A DNA stretch of 64,000 bases from Paramacrobiotus metropolitanus (GCF_019649055.1 NW_026570224.1:2356001-2420000); one strand, 5' to 3'. Counted from the first letter of the stretch, positions 47,561 to 60,063 are shown. Notes: generated from the letters alone by a model not told the origin. Numbers and translations are program-made.

Positions 47561-50156
47561 CGTTGATTTCCGTTATGTGCACATTGCGGAACATGGATTT
47601 TCAGGGACTTAACAGAGAGTTAACAGCAATTTTACATTACATTTACGTTGAGTTACGTTATGTGCACAGTTTCGGACATGGATTTTCAGGGACTTAACGG
47701 TGGATTAACAGCCTTTTACGTTGCATTTACTTTGACTTACGTTATGTGCACAGTGCCGAACATGGATTTTCAGGGACTTAACAGAGAGTTAACAGCAATT
47801 TTACATTACATTTACGTTGATTTACGTTATGTGCACAGTTTCGGACATGGATTTTCAGGGACTTAACGGTGGATTAACAGCCTTTTACGTTGCATTTACT
47901 TTGACTTACGTTATGTGCACAGTGCCGAACATGGATTTTCAGGGACTTAACAGAGAGTTAACAGCAATTTTACATTGCATTTACTTTGACTTACGTTAGG
48001 TGCACAGTGCCGAACATGGATTTTCAGGGACTTAACAGCCTTTTACATTACATTTACGTTGATTTACGTTATGTGCACATTGCCAAACATGGATTTTCAG
48101 GGACTTAACGGTGGATTAACAGTCTTTATATTACATTTACGTTGATTTACTTTATGTGCACAGTGCCGAACATGGATTTTCAGGGACTTAACAGAGAGTT
48201 AACAGCCTTTACATTGCATTTACTTTGACTTACGTTATGTGCACAGTGCCGAACATGGATTTTCAGGACTTAACGGTGAATTAACAGCCTTTACATTACA
48301 TTTACGTTGATTTACGTTACGTGCACAGTGCCGAACATGGATTTCCAGGGACTTAACGGTGGATAAACAGCCTTTTATATTACATTTACGTTGATTTACT
48401 TTATGTGCACATTGCCAAACATGGATTTTCAGGGACTTAACAGAGAGTTAACAGCAACTTTACATTACATTTACGTTGATTTACGTTATGTGCACAGTTC
48501 CGGACATGGATTTTCAGGGACTTAACGGTGGATTAACAGCATTTTACGTTGCATTTACTTTGATTTACGTTATGTGCACAGTGCCGAACATGGATTTTCA
48601 GGACTTAACAGAGTTAACAGCAATTTTACGTTACATTTACTTTGACTTACGTTATGTGCACAGTTTCGGACATGGATTTTCAGGACTTAACGGTGGATTA
48701 ACAGCCTTTACGTTACATTTACTTTGACTTACGTTATGTGCACAGTGCCGAACATGGATTTTCAGGACTTAACAGAGAGTTAACAGCAATTTTACATTAC
48801 ATTTACGTTGATTTACGTTATGTGCACAGTTCCGGACATGGATTTTCAGGGACTTAACGGTGGATTAACAGCCTTTACGTTGCATTTACTTTGACTTACG
48901 TTATGTGCACAGTTCCGGACATGGATTTTCAGGACTAACGGTGAATTAACAGCCTTTACATTACATTTACGTTGATTTACGTTATGTGCATATTGCCGAA
49001 CATGGATTTTCAGGACTTAACAGAGAGTTAACAGCAATTTTACATTGCATTTACGTTGATTACGTTATGTGCACAGTTCCGGACATGGATTTTCAGGGAC
49101 TTAACGGTGGATTAACAGCCTTTTACGTTGCATTTACTTTGACTTACGTTATGTGCACAGTTCCGGACATGGATTTTCAGGACTAACGGTGAATTAACAG
49201 CCTTTTACATTACATTTACGTTGATTTACGTTTTGTGCATATTGCCAAACATGGATTTTCAGGGACTTAACGGTGAATTAACAGCCTTTTACATTGCATT
49301 TACTTTGACTTACGTTATGTGCACAGTGCCGAACATGGATTTTCAGGACTTAACGGTGAATTAACAGCCTTTTACATTACATTTACGTTGATTTACGTTA
49401 TGTGCACAGTTCCGGACATGGATTTTCAGGGACTTAACGGTGGATTAACAGCCTTTTACGTTGCATTTACTTTGACTTACGTTATGTGCACAGTTCCGGA
49501 CATGGATTTTCAGGACTAACGGTGAATTAACAGCCTTTTACATTACATTTACGTTGATTTACGTTATGTGCATATTGCCAAACATGGATTTTCAGGGACT
49601 TAACGGTGAATTAACAGCCTTTTACATTGCATTTACTTTGACTTACGTTATGTGCACAGTGCCGAACATGGATTTTCAGGGACTTAACGGTGGATTAACA
49701 GCCTTTTACGTTGCATTTACTTTGACTTACGTTATGTGCACAGTTCCGGACACGGATTTTCAGGACTAACGGTGAATTAACAGCCTTTACATTACATTTA
49801 CGTTGATTTACGTTATGTGCATATTGCCAAACATGGATTTTCAGGGACTTAACGGTGAATTAACAGCCTTTTACATTACATTTACGTTGATTTACGTTAT
49901 GTACAGTTCCGGACATGGATTTTCAGGGACTTAACGGTGGATTAACAGCCTTTACGTTGCATTTACTTTGACTTACGTTATGTGCACAGTTCCGGACATG
50001 GATTTTCAAGGACTTAACGGTGGATTAACAGCCTTTTACGTTGCATTTAATTTGACTTACGTTATGTGCACAGTTCCGGACATGGATTTTCAGGACTCAA
50101 CGGTGAATTAACAGCCTTTTACATTGCCTTTACGTTCAGTTACAGTGGCTTACTGT
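47560..50156 (+). repeat. 84-bp tandem repeat array, long (about 30 copies)
   Basis: About 2.6 kb of units with the core ACATGGATTTTCAGGGACTT, each unit also holding GTTATGTGCACAGT and a TTTACGTTGA/TTTACTTTGA block. Unit variants alternate (AACAGAGAGTTAACAGCAAT versus AACGGTGGATTAACAGCC), giving a two-unit higher-order pattern, and some units are 1-3 bases shorter (FQD variants with GGACTAACGG). It is the same family as the array at 23501-24120 but inverted. It ends TTACAGTGGCTTACTGTA (50140-50157), the reverse complement of the start of the other array. On the plus strand many units stay open in one frame (28 residues each), interrupted where unit length changes. Confidence 0.92.
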
Positions 50157-50299
50157 ATCCAGAACGCGCATCTATTTTTTCCCTAAACAAATCGTGCCCT
50201 ATCTAGTTTTGTCTGCTTACCATTAGCCTTAAACGTATTCGGACGTACTTAATAGGGTTTTCTGAATGCTCAAGTGTGGCGTAATGGATACCCTACAAT

Positions 50300-50615
50300 A
50301 ATCAAGCGAGCGAGCGAAGCGAGCGAAGCGTTTTTAATTTAAAGTGTAACGGGGCGAACCGGAGAACCGGGTTCCCGGGGTCCAGGGGCGAAGCCCTGGC
50401 TGGGTTTGGGAGCCCCAATATGCAGGGGCGCAGCCCCCCGCTGAAGCAATTGAGAAGGTAGTTTAAAATCGTGAACCTAACCGGGTTCCCGGGGTCCAGG
50501 GGCGAAGCCCCTGGCCGGGGTTTGGGGCGGAGCCCCAATAAGCAGGGGGTGCGGGGGGCTGCGCCCCCCGCTGAAGCAATTGAGAAGGTAGTTTAAAATC
50601 GTGAACCTAACCGGG
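50300..50615. repeat. GC-rich paired repeats with AGCGAGCGAAGCG and GGGGCGAAGCCCC motifs
   Basis: After AATCAAGCGAGCGAGCGAAG (50301) come two related ~110-120-bp units (about 50357-50480 and 50481-50615), each with GGGTTCCCGGGGTCCAGGGG, the palindromic GGGGCGAAGCCCC type core, and the same closing block TGAAGCAATTGAGAAGGTAG followed by TTTAAAATCGTGAACCTAAC. GC content is far above the surroundings. Such GCGAAGC words occur as dispersed repeats in animal genomes; here I only see their structure. Confidence 0.8.
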
Positions 50616-51440
50616 TTATAATTGACGGACCCAATGGGGAAATGTGTGTTCCACCGTAAATTTGGACCCAGGTGCAAACGCGTAGACCGGGTCGGGTGGT
50701 GGCATTTTGGGGAACCGTAACGTAAACTATAACCGGGTCATTATTGACGAACCCGCCGTAGTAATATACGGAAGGTCCGGAAATTTGGACCCGGTCCGGA
50801 TTTTTTTAGCGGACCCGGGTGGAGCAGTTTTGGGGAACCGTAACGTAAATTATAACCGGGTCATTATTGACGAACCCGCCGTAGTAATATACGGAAGGTC
50901 CGGAAATTTGGACCCGGTCCGGATTTTTTTAGCGGACCCGGGTGGAGCAGTTTTGGGGAACCGTAACGTAAATTATAACCGGGTCATTATTGACGAACCC
51001 GCCGTAGTAATATACGGGAGGTCCGGAAATTTGGACCCGGTCCGGATTTTTTTTGCGCCCCCGGGTGGTGCAGTTTTGGGGAACCGTAACGTAAATTATA
51101 ACCCGGTCATTATTGACGAACCCGCCGTAGTAATAAACGGGGGGTCCGGAAATTTGGACCCGCTCCGGATTTTTTTAGCGGCCCCGGGTGGAGCAGTTTT
51201 GGGGAACCGTAACGTAAATTATACCGGGTCATTATTGACGAACCGGCCGTAGTGATATACGGGGGGTCCAGAAATTTGGACCCGGTCCGAATTTTTTTAG
51301 GCTAGGAACAGTTTTCGGGAACCGCAACGGTAAATGTGACTGGGTCAGTATTGACGAACCCAGCGATATACGGGTGGTAAAATTTGTACCCGGGAATGAT
51401 TTTTTTGCGGCATTGTTTGGTTGGCGTGTTGGGAACCGAC
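50616..51440 (+). repeat. 123-bp tandem repeat array (5-6 good copies plus diverged ends)
   Basis: GGGGAACCGTAACGTAAA starts at 50709, 50832, 50955, 51078 and 51201, an exact 123-bp period. Each unit also has TCATTATTGACGAACCCGCC and GGAAATTTGGACCCGGTCCG. Because 123 = 3 x 41, one frame remains open for about 180 residues on the plus strand (VNYNRVIIDEPAVVIYGRSG repeated). Diverged units flank the core at 50616-50708 and 51300-51440. Near-identity of the central units suggests recent expansion. A protein is not supported: no Met context, splice site or known domain, and the minus strand is also largely open. Confidence 0.9.
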
Positions 51441-54212
51441 GTTTTGGGAAATATTTATTCACTTTTCAGGATTCCGCCGTGCAATTGTATAAGTAGCCCG
51501 ATTTATGAACCTTGTCCGATCATTTTACCCGGTGTTGGTGGTGGAATTTTTATGTTTGCAAATCCCGTAACAGGTTACTTTTATCGTGAAAGTTCCTGCA
51601 ACCATTTCTAAATACTATCAATAAAATTACCGTACCCGCAATACGTTACTTTAGCAGGGGAGTACTGTTACCATAACAGATTACTTTTTATGCAACGGAT
51701 GGTTATTACTGAATTTCTGTAATAATAAAACTTAGCGTAACGGGTTACCGTTACCACAAACTGTTATTTAACGGATTACTATGGCGGGATACTGTTACTG
51801 TTACCGTTACCGTAATAGATTACCGTGCATATTTTTTTCATCGTTTCGGGTCACCGTAACCGTTAATGCTTACTTTTAGCATCGCCAGTTGTCCCAATGG
51901 GTTGCTGTTACTTTAATACTTGACCTTTTCGATAAGAAAGATTAGGGCGACGCAAGGCTGCACCGCGAACAACCAAATGATTATTGCTTCAAAAAAAGGA
52001 TGTAAAAATCTTAAAAAAAGCTTATCTGAATTGGATTTAGAATTACTAACACGGGTTATCCTATTAATCACGGATTAACTACGGAAATTCGCGATCACGA
52101 AGGCTGTGAGTTATAACTTTATTTGAAGGGGTACGCTTAAAAAGCGCATATTCAAGAATTTGTAAATTTATAAACAAAATTCGAAGGATTCTGAGCCTTT
52201 TGTGCAGTTGTTGGAAATATGTTTTAAAACGTTGCCATAGCAAAACATTTCTTTAATAACGTCAGCATTAAGCAAGCGCAGTGCAACATGCGAGCAGCAA
52301 GCAAGACGAGGGGATTCTATTGTCCTATTATTCTCAAAAGATTCTTCTTACAGTTCCGCTTGAACTTTTCGTTATTGTGTTGATACGGCAGCGTGCTATC
52401 ATTTCTGCTAAAACCGAATACGAAATCGAAGGCGACGCAAATCTGCGCCGAGACAAGCGCCCCGAAGCGAGCGGACCAGCAAGTAAAACAAGAACATTCC
52501 GTTGTTCTTTTTATTAAAAAGATAACTTTCACGGATAAACTTTCCGTTAACGTTATCATATTCGGTAGCGAAGTATCGTTGCGAGGAAAACCGAGGGCTA
52601 AGCAAAGCGGGTGAGCAATTGAAGCATCAAGTAGAACGAAACATTTACTTTTTTCACTTCAAACCTTTTTCAATAAATATTACAAAATCTTAACAAATTC
52701 TGCATGAAATTGCAGATACCAGTTTTTCAAATGAAAAAGAAATTATTTGACTGCTGGAACAAAGTTTCTCGCCCTGGGCTGCAACTCCCTATTTCAAATT
52801 TACAACAGGCTCATTTCTGAAGGTTTATATAAATCTGAAAACAAAAGAACAAAAACAATAAACCTCAGCGTTTAACGTTCATGTTTTTTGCGGAGAAAAA
52901 GAAAGGAGATCTACCTCAAAGGTCTTTACAATTACATACACCACTGTTCACAGAAATTTAATCTCGTGGCCTTGCCATCGCGAGCATTGCGTATATTGGA
53001 CAAGGTTCAACGTAGTAAGTAAAGTGGTGAAATTTCCTGATTTTGAAACGACTTTTAACAAAATTCTTAAATTTTAAAAGACTTTCGAGGAAATTGTTGT
53101 AGAAATTTTTTGAAGCTAATCACGCGATCCATGAACTTTATTGTAAACCGAAGATTCTGGTAAGCTTAGTCAAATCAATACCAAAGCACTAAAACTTTTT
53201 CGCGTCAGTTCAAGTTGAGTTAGTACGATGAGAAAAAAACGACCGCGGATTACCAGCCACAGTCATATGCGGGAAACGGGCACTTGGTGTTCAAAACCAT
53301 GGTAAGTATGAGTTACTCGACCGCTGTTTTGCTTTAGAATAAATTCAACCGAATAAAACAAAACCATAGAAAAACATATATCCTTTACCCAAGAAAGTAA
53401 TCCATTTAGTAACCGCTACTGCGTTATTGTTACGTTGCCGCTGCCAACAGACATCGAATAAGGTGTTGAACCGATAAATCGTTTGGGCAATAAATTAAGC
53501 CAAACCACGGTTTGCGAAAACATTGAACTCTAAAACAGAAATGTGTGCGGGCGCTTCTCGGATTCTGTGTGATTAAATCGGCATACGCGATTTGTATAAG
53601 CCAGTGTGTTAATTCATCTGCAGCAAAACAATCTTTCCGTGAATTTGAAAATACTAGGATTTAAATGGCTAAAACTTCTATGCTTCTAGCAACCAACTGA
53701 AAAAATTAAAACAAGGAGTCTTTTTTGGGTTGTTGACTACCGGCGGAGAATCGTTAACTCAGTTGAGAAACAGAAGGCGAGAAGTTGCGGAATAGTGACT
53801 GCATAGTCAGATATTTGCGCTAAAAAGGGCTTTTCTGCCAATAAACGAAACGATGCGGCAGCTTTCCAGGTAAGCAATGCCATCGAGTTCTAGCCAACTG
53901 CCAATCTAGCGAAAATTTAAAAATCTGAAGCGGAACATGTTTTCTGCTTTTCCGTGGACCACCAGCACGAAAAGTAATATTTCTAAGCTTATAATTTACC
54001 ACCAAAAATTGGTTTTATAGACCGTCACGAACTGTTAGAGTATTTTGCAGAGAATCACTGATTTACGGTTAGTCATCGACTGCGGTGCAGCGTGAATGGC
54101 GAATCAAGGCCGCCAGAAGTGTAGTGACGTGGACCATGTTTAGTACAGCCGTCTGTTTAGTGAATTGAACTGCCAAACCATTTTGCATAGTTCGCTCTTA
54201 ATTGCGGTTGCG
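51441..54212. other. Long gene-free stretch
   Basis: At 51580-51900 there are many degenerate GTTACCGTTACCGTAA words (CCGTAACGGGTTACC type), a simple-repeat decay zone next to the 123-bp array. 52430-52620 is a GC-richer patch with GCGAAGCGAG words. The rest is AT-rich without recognisable exons, RNA genes or transposon proteins. Confidence 0.4.
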
Positions 54213-54699
54213 TTAGGAAATCTCTTCAATTAGCAGGTTATGTTTTGTTTTTTTTCTCTGCAAGCGGTAGGTTTGGAAATTCAACCTGTGCAAACGATTG
54301 TACTTGACGGGTAACGGCCTGGGTTGCGCTTGTTGAACAGGCTCTAAGTCCTTCGGTCCAATATAAGCGTAAAACTTGAACGTAGCCAATAAATCGGCTC
54401 TGTTGGCGATTTGCATAAAGGTTTTTACAAATTTAGAGCAACGACCAGTATCCTAAAATAAAGAATCTGGTGCGAAATGGACGGCTATGGGCGATAGGGT
54501 ATTTATATTAGTAGTGCCCGCGTCGCATTGGCTTGCGTGGGCACATCTGATCGTCTTGCAGTGCTTCTGTGTGACCCGCTGGGTCGTTATTATCATTTAG
54601 ATCAGCATTATCATCCATATTACGGAATAAGATGTCGCGTGCGGGAGCACGGAGAAACCTAGACAGACTGGTGGATAGCGGTAAACTCATGCCAGTCAA
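54213..54699 (-). CDS. Possible small gene, unrecognised (two open blocks)
   Basis: Minus-strand block 54699-54508 opens MTGMSLPLSTSLSRFLRAPA, a basic, Ser/Leu-rich start that could be a mitochondrial presequence, followed by an Asp/Asn-rich stretch and a stop. A second block, 54447-54213, follows a good acceptor (TTTATTTTAG) and reads DTGRCSKFVKTFMQIANRAD, then LLATFKFYAYIGPKDLEPVQ, ending in a basic tail. No donor site links the two blocks convincingly. They may be two exons of one small mitochondrial protein gene or unrelated. Family unknown. Confidence 0.25.
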
Positions 54700-55880
54700 T
54701 CACGCCGACTGTCGACTCACAATCGCCTCTAAAATGGCGAGCGTAGCCGCAAAAAATATTTCGGCCAACACACAAATCTGAAATGCCTTTGGCTTGGTTA
54801 GCTCAAGCGTCTCAACCTCCCCCCCCCCTCCTGCGTAGTGCCCAAAAAATTTAAATTTTTAATTTTTAGAATTAATTTTTACGTGAAAAGTTAATTAGAA
54901 GAAATTTACGCGTTATAAAAATACATCTTTTATCTTTTTACACGCAATTTTCAGCCAACCAGAAACCATTTCATCTTACGAAATTCGGAATTTAGTTTCT
55001 TGGAACGCATGCATCAGTACGAAGCTCAAAGAATATTATACTTTTTTTAACGGAATCAAAAATGAAAAACATTCAAAAATAACATTTTGTATTGGCATAA
55101 TTCCGCAAACGGCATAAAAGTAATGATATCATATCGGCATCGTAGCGGTGGCAAAAACTGATATCTGAGCAGCTCTGGTGATAAGCCTTACACAGCATAT
55201 GCAACAGCTACAAAAAAAGAGTAAACTCAACTACTCCTGTTCCAGTGACGCAGTCTTACCCAACCGAGTTTTTTACAACAAGAAAAATTTACACGCTTGC
55301 TCGCTTGCACTAAGGGCGGTTACGACCTTTATACTAGTTATTAATTATTACTCATCATCCCAAAAAATACCACCATTCAGCGAAACGGCGTCTCTGAAAA
55401 CAGGGTAGTGCCACTGTAAGTACTAAGCGCTTAGCCAATCAAGCGAGCGAAGCGAGTTTGCACGTATGGTAGTACTGTAATGAATTAGCAATTGAGCACG
55501 CATAAAGTGCTGTATGTACTGTACTGTAAATCCGAACAGCTGATCGGTGCCACAAGGAAAAATATTGTATGTGAGTTAGCTTAAAAGTTAAAATAAATGG
55601 TAACTTGTAAGTGACTTCTGGTACACCCGTTTTTCCGGGCAGTGTCTATCACAGCCTTTTCTTCCCCTGCAGGAGTTTTATAGTTCGCGAAAGTAGGAGA
55701 GCAAGGTACAAGTAGCAATATTTGACAATCCCTCAGTTTTGGCTGATTGCATTTGTAAGATGAGCTCGTATAACTATTACTTGTGATTTTTTCCCTTTTG
55801 ACTGCCTCGAATGTAGACTTAAATTGAAAGTCTGCAACGATTACCGAAATGCAGTACCTTTGACTGTGGTGTTTCTGTAG
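54700..55880. other. Upstream of PCCA, no gene recognised
   Basis: Includes a C-run (CCTCCCCCCCCCTCC, about 54818) and another AATCAAGCGAGCGAAGCGAG word at 55437, matching the one at 50301. The proximal part should hold the PCCA promoter. Confidence 0.4.
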
Positions 55881-58800
55881 ATGTATCCCCTGCAACTGCG
55901 AAATGTGGCACGATTTGTGCGCAGTTCTTCTGCCCGATCCCTCCTTCCACCGAACAGGTCTTCCACCGTGCTCCATATTCCCCTACGTGCATTTTCACTG
56001 TACTTCAACGATCGCTATGACACAAAAGAGCCACTGTTCGACAAGGTTCTCATTGCAAATCGCGGGGAAATTGCATGCCGGATCATTAAGACATGCAAAG
56101 TGAGAAGCGAAGAAGTTTTTCTCGTGTCGTGGGGTTCTTCACTTTTTTTGTGGATATACGCAGGCGCTGGGCATCAAGACCGTGGCGGTGCACAGCGATA
56201 TCGATTCCTTATCGATGCACGTGCAGATGGCCGACGAAGCGATCTGCATAGGAACAGCGCAGACGGCCGACAGCTATCTAAGATGGGAGCGGATCATCCA
56301 GGCGTGCAGAGACACTGGTGCGCAAGCTGTGCATCCGGGCTACGGTTTCCTTTCGGAAAACACCGGTAGGCTTCCCTGGGCAGAGGAATTTTAACATTTT
56401 TGTTTTTTGCGTATCAGATAATTTTTACCGCTTCTTGTGGCTTGGTAGAAAGCGCCTGTTAAACATGTCTGATGAAAGGTTTTCTTTTGTTTTATTTACT
56501 TTTGCGTTTTTGTCTCGATAATGGTAACTACAGTTACGTTTTAAGTTTACGATGTTCTGTTACTGCAACGTCAGTACCACCTACTTACGAACTTAACTGT
56601 GGAAGTACTTTTGATTTTATTTAGAATTTGCTGCTCACCTCGAGAAGGAAAAAATTGCATTTGTTGGTCCCAACAGTTATGCAATTAACGCTTTGGGAGA
56701 TAAAATTCACAGCAAAGAACTGGCCGTGAAGGCCAAAGTCAGCACTATTCCGGGTTACAAAGGGGAAGTTAAAGTACGGAATTTCGGATACTCAGAACTG
56801 TCCGTTTGGAACAGCATAGCCTTGTGGGTTTTTTTAAAAATGGATTGTTCCAGGATGCTGATCACTGCGTGCAGTTGGCTCGAGACATCGGCTATCCGGT
56901 GATGATCAAAGCGTCAGCGGGTGGTGGAGGGAAAGGCATGCGCATTGCCCGCAACGATGCTGAAACACGAGACGGTTACCGTCTCTCGCAACAGGAAGCC
57001 AAATCCAGTTTCGGTGATGACCGGATGTTGATCGAAAAGTACATTGAGGAGCCGCGACACATCGAGATTCAGGTTTGCTTTCACTGTTACAGCCTGTACT
57101 TTCCCAAAATATCTTGGATTTATCCGGCTGAGCCTGTTAAACAACTACAAAATAATTCTTCTGAATGTAGAATTGTCGCTTGAGCTGATTTATAAAGCCT
57201 GAATTTTTTATTTGCTTGTACTTTTCTGTCAGGAAGAAAAACCCTTAGTTGTTTAAATTTTTATTTAATAGTATGCGTTCGGCTGGTATCGGCTTTGAAA
57301 GTAGCCGATACCAGCCGTCAAGTGTAACGAGTGTTTCCCGGTCTTTTCTACCGAAGTTTTAGCTAAACCGTTTGTTTTAAAACATTACAAACTGTACCTG
57401 ATCGATTAAAAACACCGCAGTATAATGGATGCAATAGCTGTCAGCCATTAGATTATTTATATTATACTCTGTTCTCAGTTTATACTTGTGGGAAGTCTTC
57501 TGCTGTAACTTTTTTGTTAATTGTGAAGTCTCTCGTTACTTTGCAGTGTTTTCACTGGGAGAGGTACGGAGTACTCTTTTTATGGAAGTATAATTAATTT
57601 CGATGCGTATTTTATAACGCACACTCTAGAGCGCTTTCGGTCATCACATATCTGCAAGACCGCAGCCATATGAGTTCAAAGTGAAGCGGAATGTATTTTT
57701 TGAATTTTATTTGAGTATTATGGGAAAAGAGGGGGGATAATAGGAAAGGAATTTTATTATTGGCTTGTTAAGATAATTGGCTGTTGTTATAGAACTTTTA
57801 ATTATGCCATTACATATCGTATTTGTGGCTTATGTAGCAAGTTACGGTAGTGAGTAGCAACTATCAACCTGCATTTGTTCTGTATTTATGGAAAAGTACA
57901 AGTTCTAATGCGAATTATGCAAATCGTTTTCAGTTGATCGGCGACAAGCATGGCAGTGCAGTTTATCTCAACGAACGCGAGTGCTCCATTCAGCGACGCA
58001 ACCAGAAAGTAATTGAAGAAGCCCCAAGCCCTTTTGTAGACCCTGACCTCCGTCGTCGCATGGGGGAGCAAGCGGTGTCCTTGGCCAAAGCAGTGGGCTA
58101 TGACTCAGCGGGAACCATCGAATTTCTTGTGGATAAGCACAAGAATTTTTACTTTCTGGAAATGAATACCCGCCTTCAAGTGGAGCACCCCATTACCGAG
58201 TCCATCACGGGAGTGGACATTGTCTACCATATGCTGCGCAGTGCCAAAGGCTATCCATTGCGATTTAAGCAGAGTGATATCGGGATCACTGGCTGGTCCT
58301 TTGAGGCGCGAGTGTACGCCGAAGATCCCTTTAAAGCTTTTGGTCTGCCATCCGTGGGCCGATTGAAAGTGTATAAAGAGCCGCAGAATGAGGCGGTAGG
58401 TGCGGTGCCTTCTGACGGTTATGTGCGTTGCGACACGGGAATTAGCGAGGGCTCGGAGATTAGTCTGTATTATGATCCGATGATTTGCAAGCTGATTACG
58501 GTGGGCCGGGATCGGCAGCATGCCCTGAATTTGCTGGCGGATTCATTAGATAAATATGTCATTCGTGGGGTGACGCACAATATCCCCTTGTTGCGAGACA
58601 TCGTTACGGAAGAAAGGTATTGGTAATAAGATTTCATCTACCTCTGATTGTAATTTAGCTTTTCTGTAATTATTATGGCCTCAAACTTCGATAAAATACC
58701 AAGCTGCCGATGAAATAGTTTTAATAAAAGTAGACTGCTTTATAAAAAAGCACAGTGTTAAGGCGTTTCCGATGTTAAGCATTATTTTATTAGATTTCGA

Positions 58801-60063
58801 CAACTAGTGATATTTTCCCATTGCGCACACTTAATAGAGCAGATGCTGTTGTTTCCATTTTAGATTTGTGAAAGGTGATGTAAATACTGCATACCTGCCA
58901 ACGGTTTATCCAGAAGGATTTCAAGGGAAAAAACTAACTTGTGAAGAAAAGAACCTATTAGGTGCCGTGGCTGGATGCATATTTCTCAAAGACAGACTGC
59001 GAGATAGAAGATTTTTGAATTCGGTGCAAGGATCGGAGCACAGTTACGATGAATCTACTCATAATTTGCACGTATGTGTACCGACTTGAAATTTTTGACA
59101 TTCTTTTGCTGTTGTCATTCTCCAAATACCTTAGGGCGGAAATTGATGATGATATGAGTTCTTTCCGTTAAATATAGGTGAAGGGTTCCGGATTCGAAGA
59201 GGCGGTTGTTGTAAATTATGAACCAAAAGCTGGAGTCTTCCAAGTCCAGATTGGTGGTCAGAAATTTACTGTCAGCGACACCATCAATCTGGCTGACAAT
59301 GTTGTAACTGTGGACGTGAACGGCCAAAAACATATCCTCCAACTGGTAAATAAATCCCCGGTCGGGAAGATTGATTTGCAGTATATGGGATCGGTTTTTC
59401 CTCTACACGTATTCCGCGAGGATGTGTTCAAGTTTCTGCATTTAATGCCGGCTTTGAAAGTAGCCGATACCAGCCGTCAAGTGTAAGGAGTGTTTCCCGG
59501 TCTTTTCTACCGAAGTTTTAGCTAAAAGCGTTTGGTTTAAAAAGTTTATACAGTTGTTCGTTAAATGTTAAGTTCCTTAATTTTTTGCTTATTGAATTGA
59601 ATAACTGGATGGGTTGTTGTTGATATACTTATTTACTTGTCGTACAATTAGTGTGGTACACTGTTATGCTTCCGTTTGGCATTGCAGATTAGCTCCTATG
59701 CCCGGTTTAGTTAAATCAATTGCGGTCCAAATTGGCAGCATGGTATCGGAGGGAATGGAAGTTTGCGTAATCGAGGCTATGAAAATGCAGAATAGTTTGA
59801 CAGCCGCTGTAACCGGAAAGGTTTGGTCCTGTCATTTTTAATTGATATAATGTCCATAATTTCATACGGGTAACGAATATTAGTCGCTTCCCGTATTTTG
59901 ATTTTAATGTGGGCCACACTGAATGATGCGAGATATTAATAAAAGGGCCTGATAGAATCAGTTTTCCATCTTTCATAATATGGCTTACTTGTAGGTAAAG
60001 AAAATCAATTTTAAGCCTGGTGAAACAGTCGGGGAGCAAGATGTTATCGTGGAGATTGAATGA
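55881..60063 (+). CDS. PCCA: Propionyl-CoA carboxylase alpha subunit, mitochondrial
   Basis: Biotin-dependent carboxylase alpha chain; with PCCB it converts propionyl-CoA to D-methylmalonyl-CoA in the mitochondrial matrix. Exons 55881-56099, 56164-56365, 56625-56773, 56854-57072, 57934-58616, 58864-59071, 59178-59482, 59688-59820 and 59995-60063 join in phase to 728 residues, the length of the human protein. The N-terminus ([20 protein letters not shown]) is a basic mitochondrial presequence. Biotin carboxylase domain: [33 protein letters not shown]-grasp loop [54 protein letters not shown], and NYVIRG-type [11 protein letters not shown]. The BT linker follows, then the biotinyl domain with APMPGLV and the biotin-acceptor lysine in [13 protein letters not shown]. 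Everything expected is present, so the gene is intact. Intron 4 (~860 bp) contains a copy of the exon 7/intron 7 junction. Confidence 0.98.
57280..57367. repeat. Perfect hairpin plus duplicated PCCA exon 7/intron 7 junction, in PCCA intron 4
   Basis: 57291-57367 repeats 59450-59526 (77 bp, one difference seen at the C/G after GTGTAA), i.e. the last ~33 bases of PCCA exon 7 and the first ~44 of intron 7, in the same orientation. In addition 57280-57294 is the exact reverse complement of 57303-57317 (15-bp arms, 8-base loop TTGAAAGT); this perfect hairpin does not exist at the source locus. Confidence 0.92.

Noticed and set aside
51580-51900. Telomere-like repeat
   Set aside because: GTTACCGTTACCGTAA words are irregular and mixed with other sequence; no steady 5-7-base period as in a telomeric tract.
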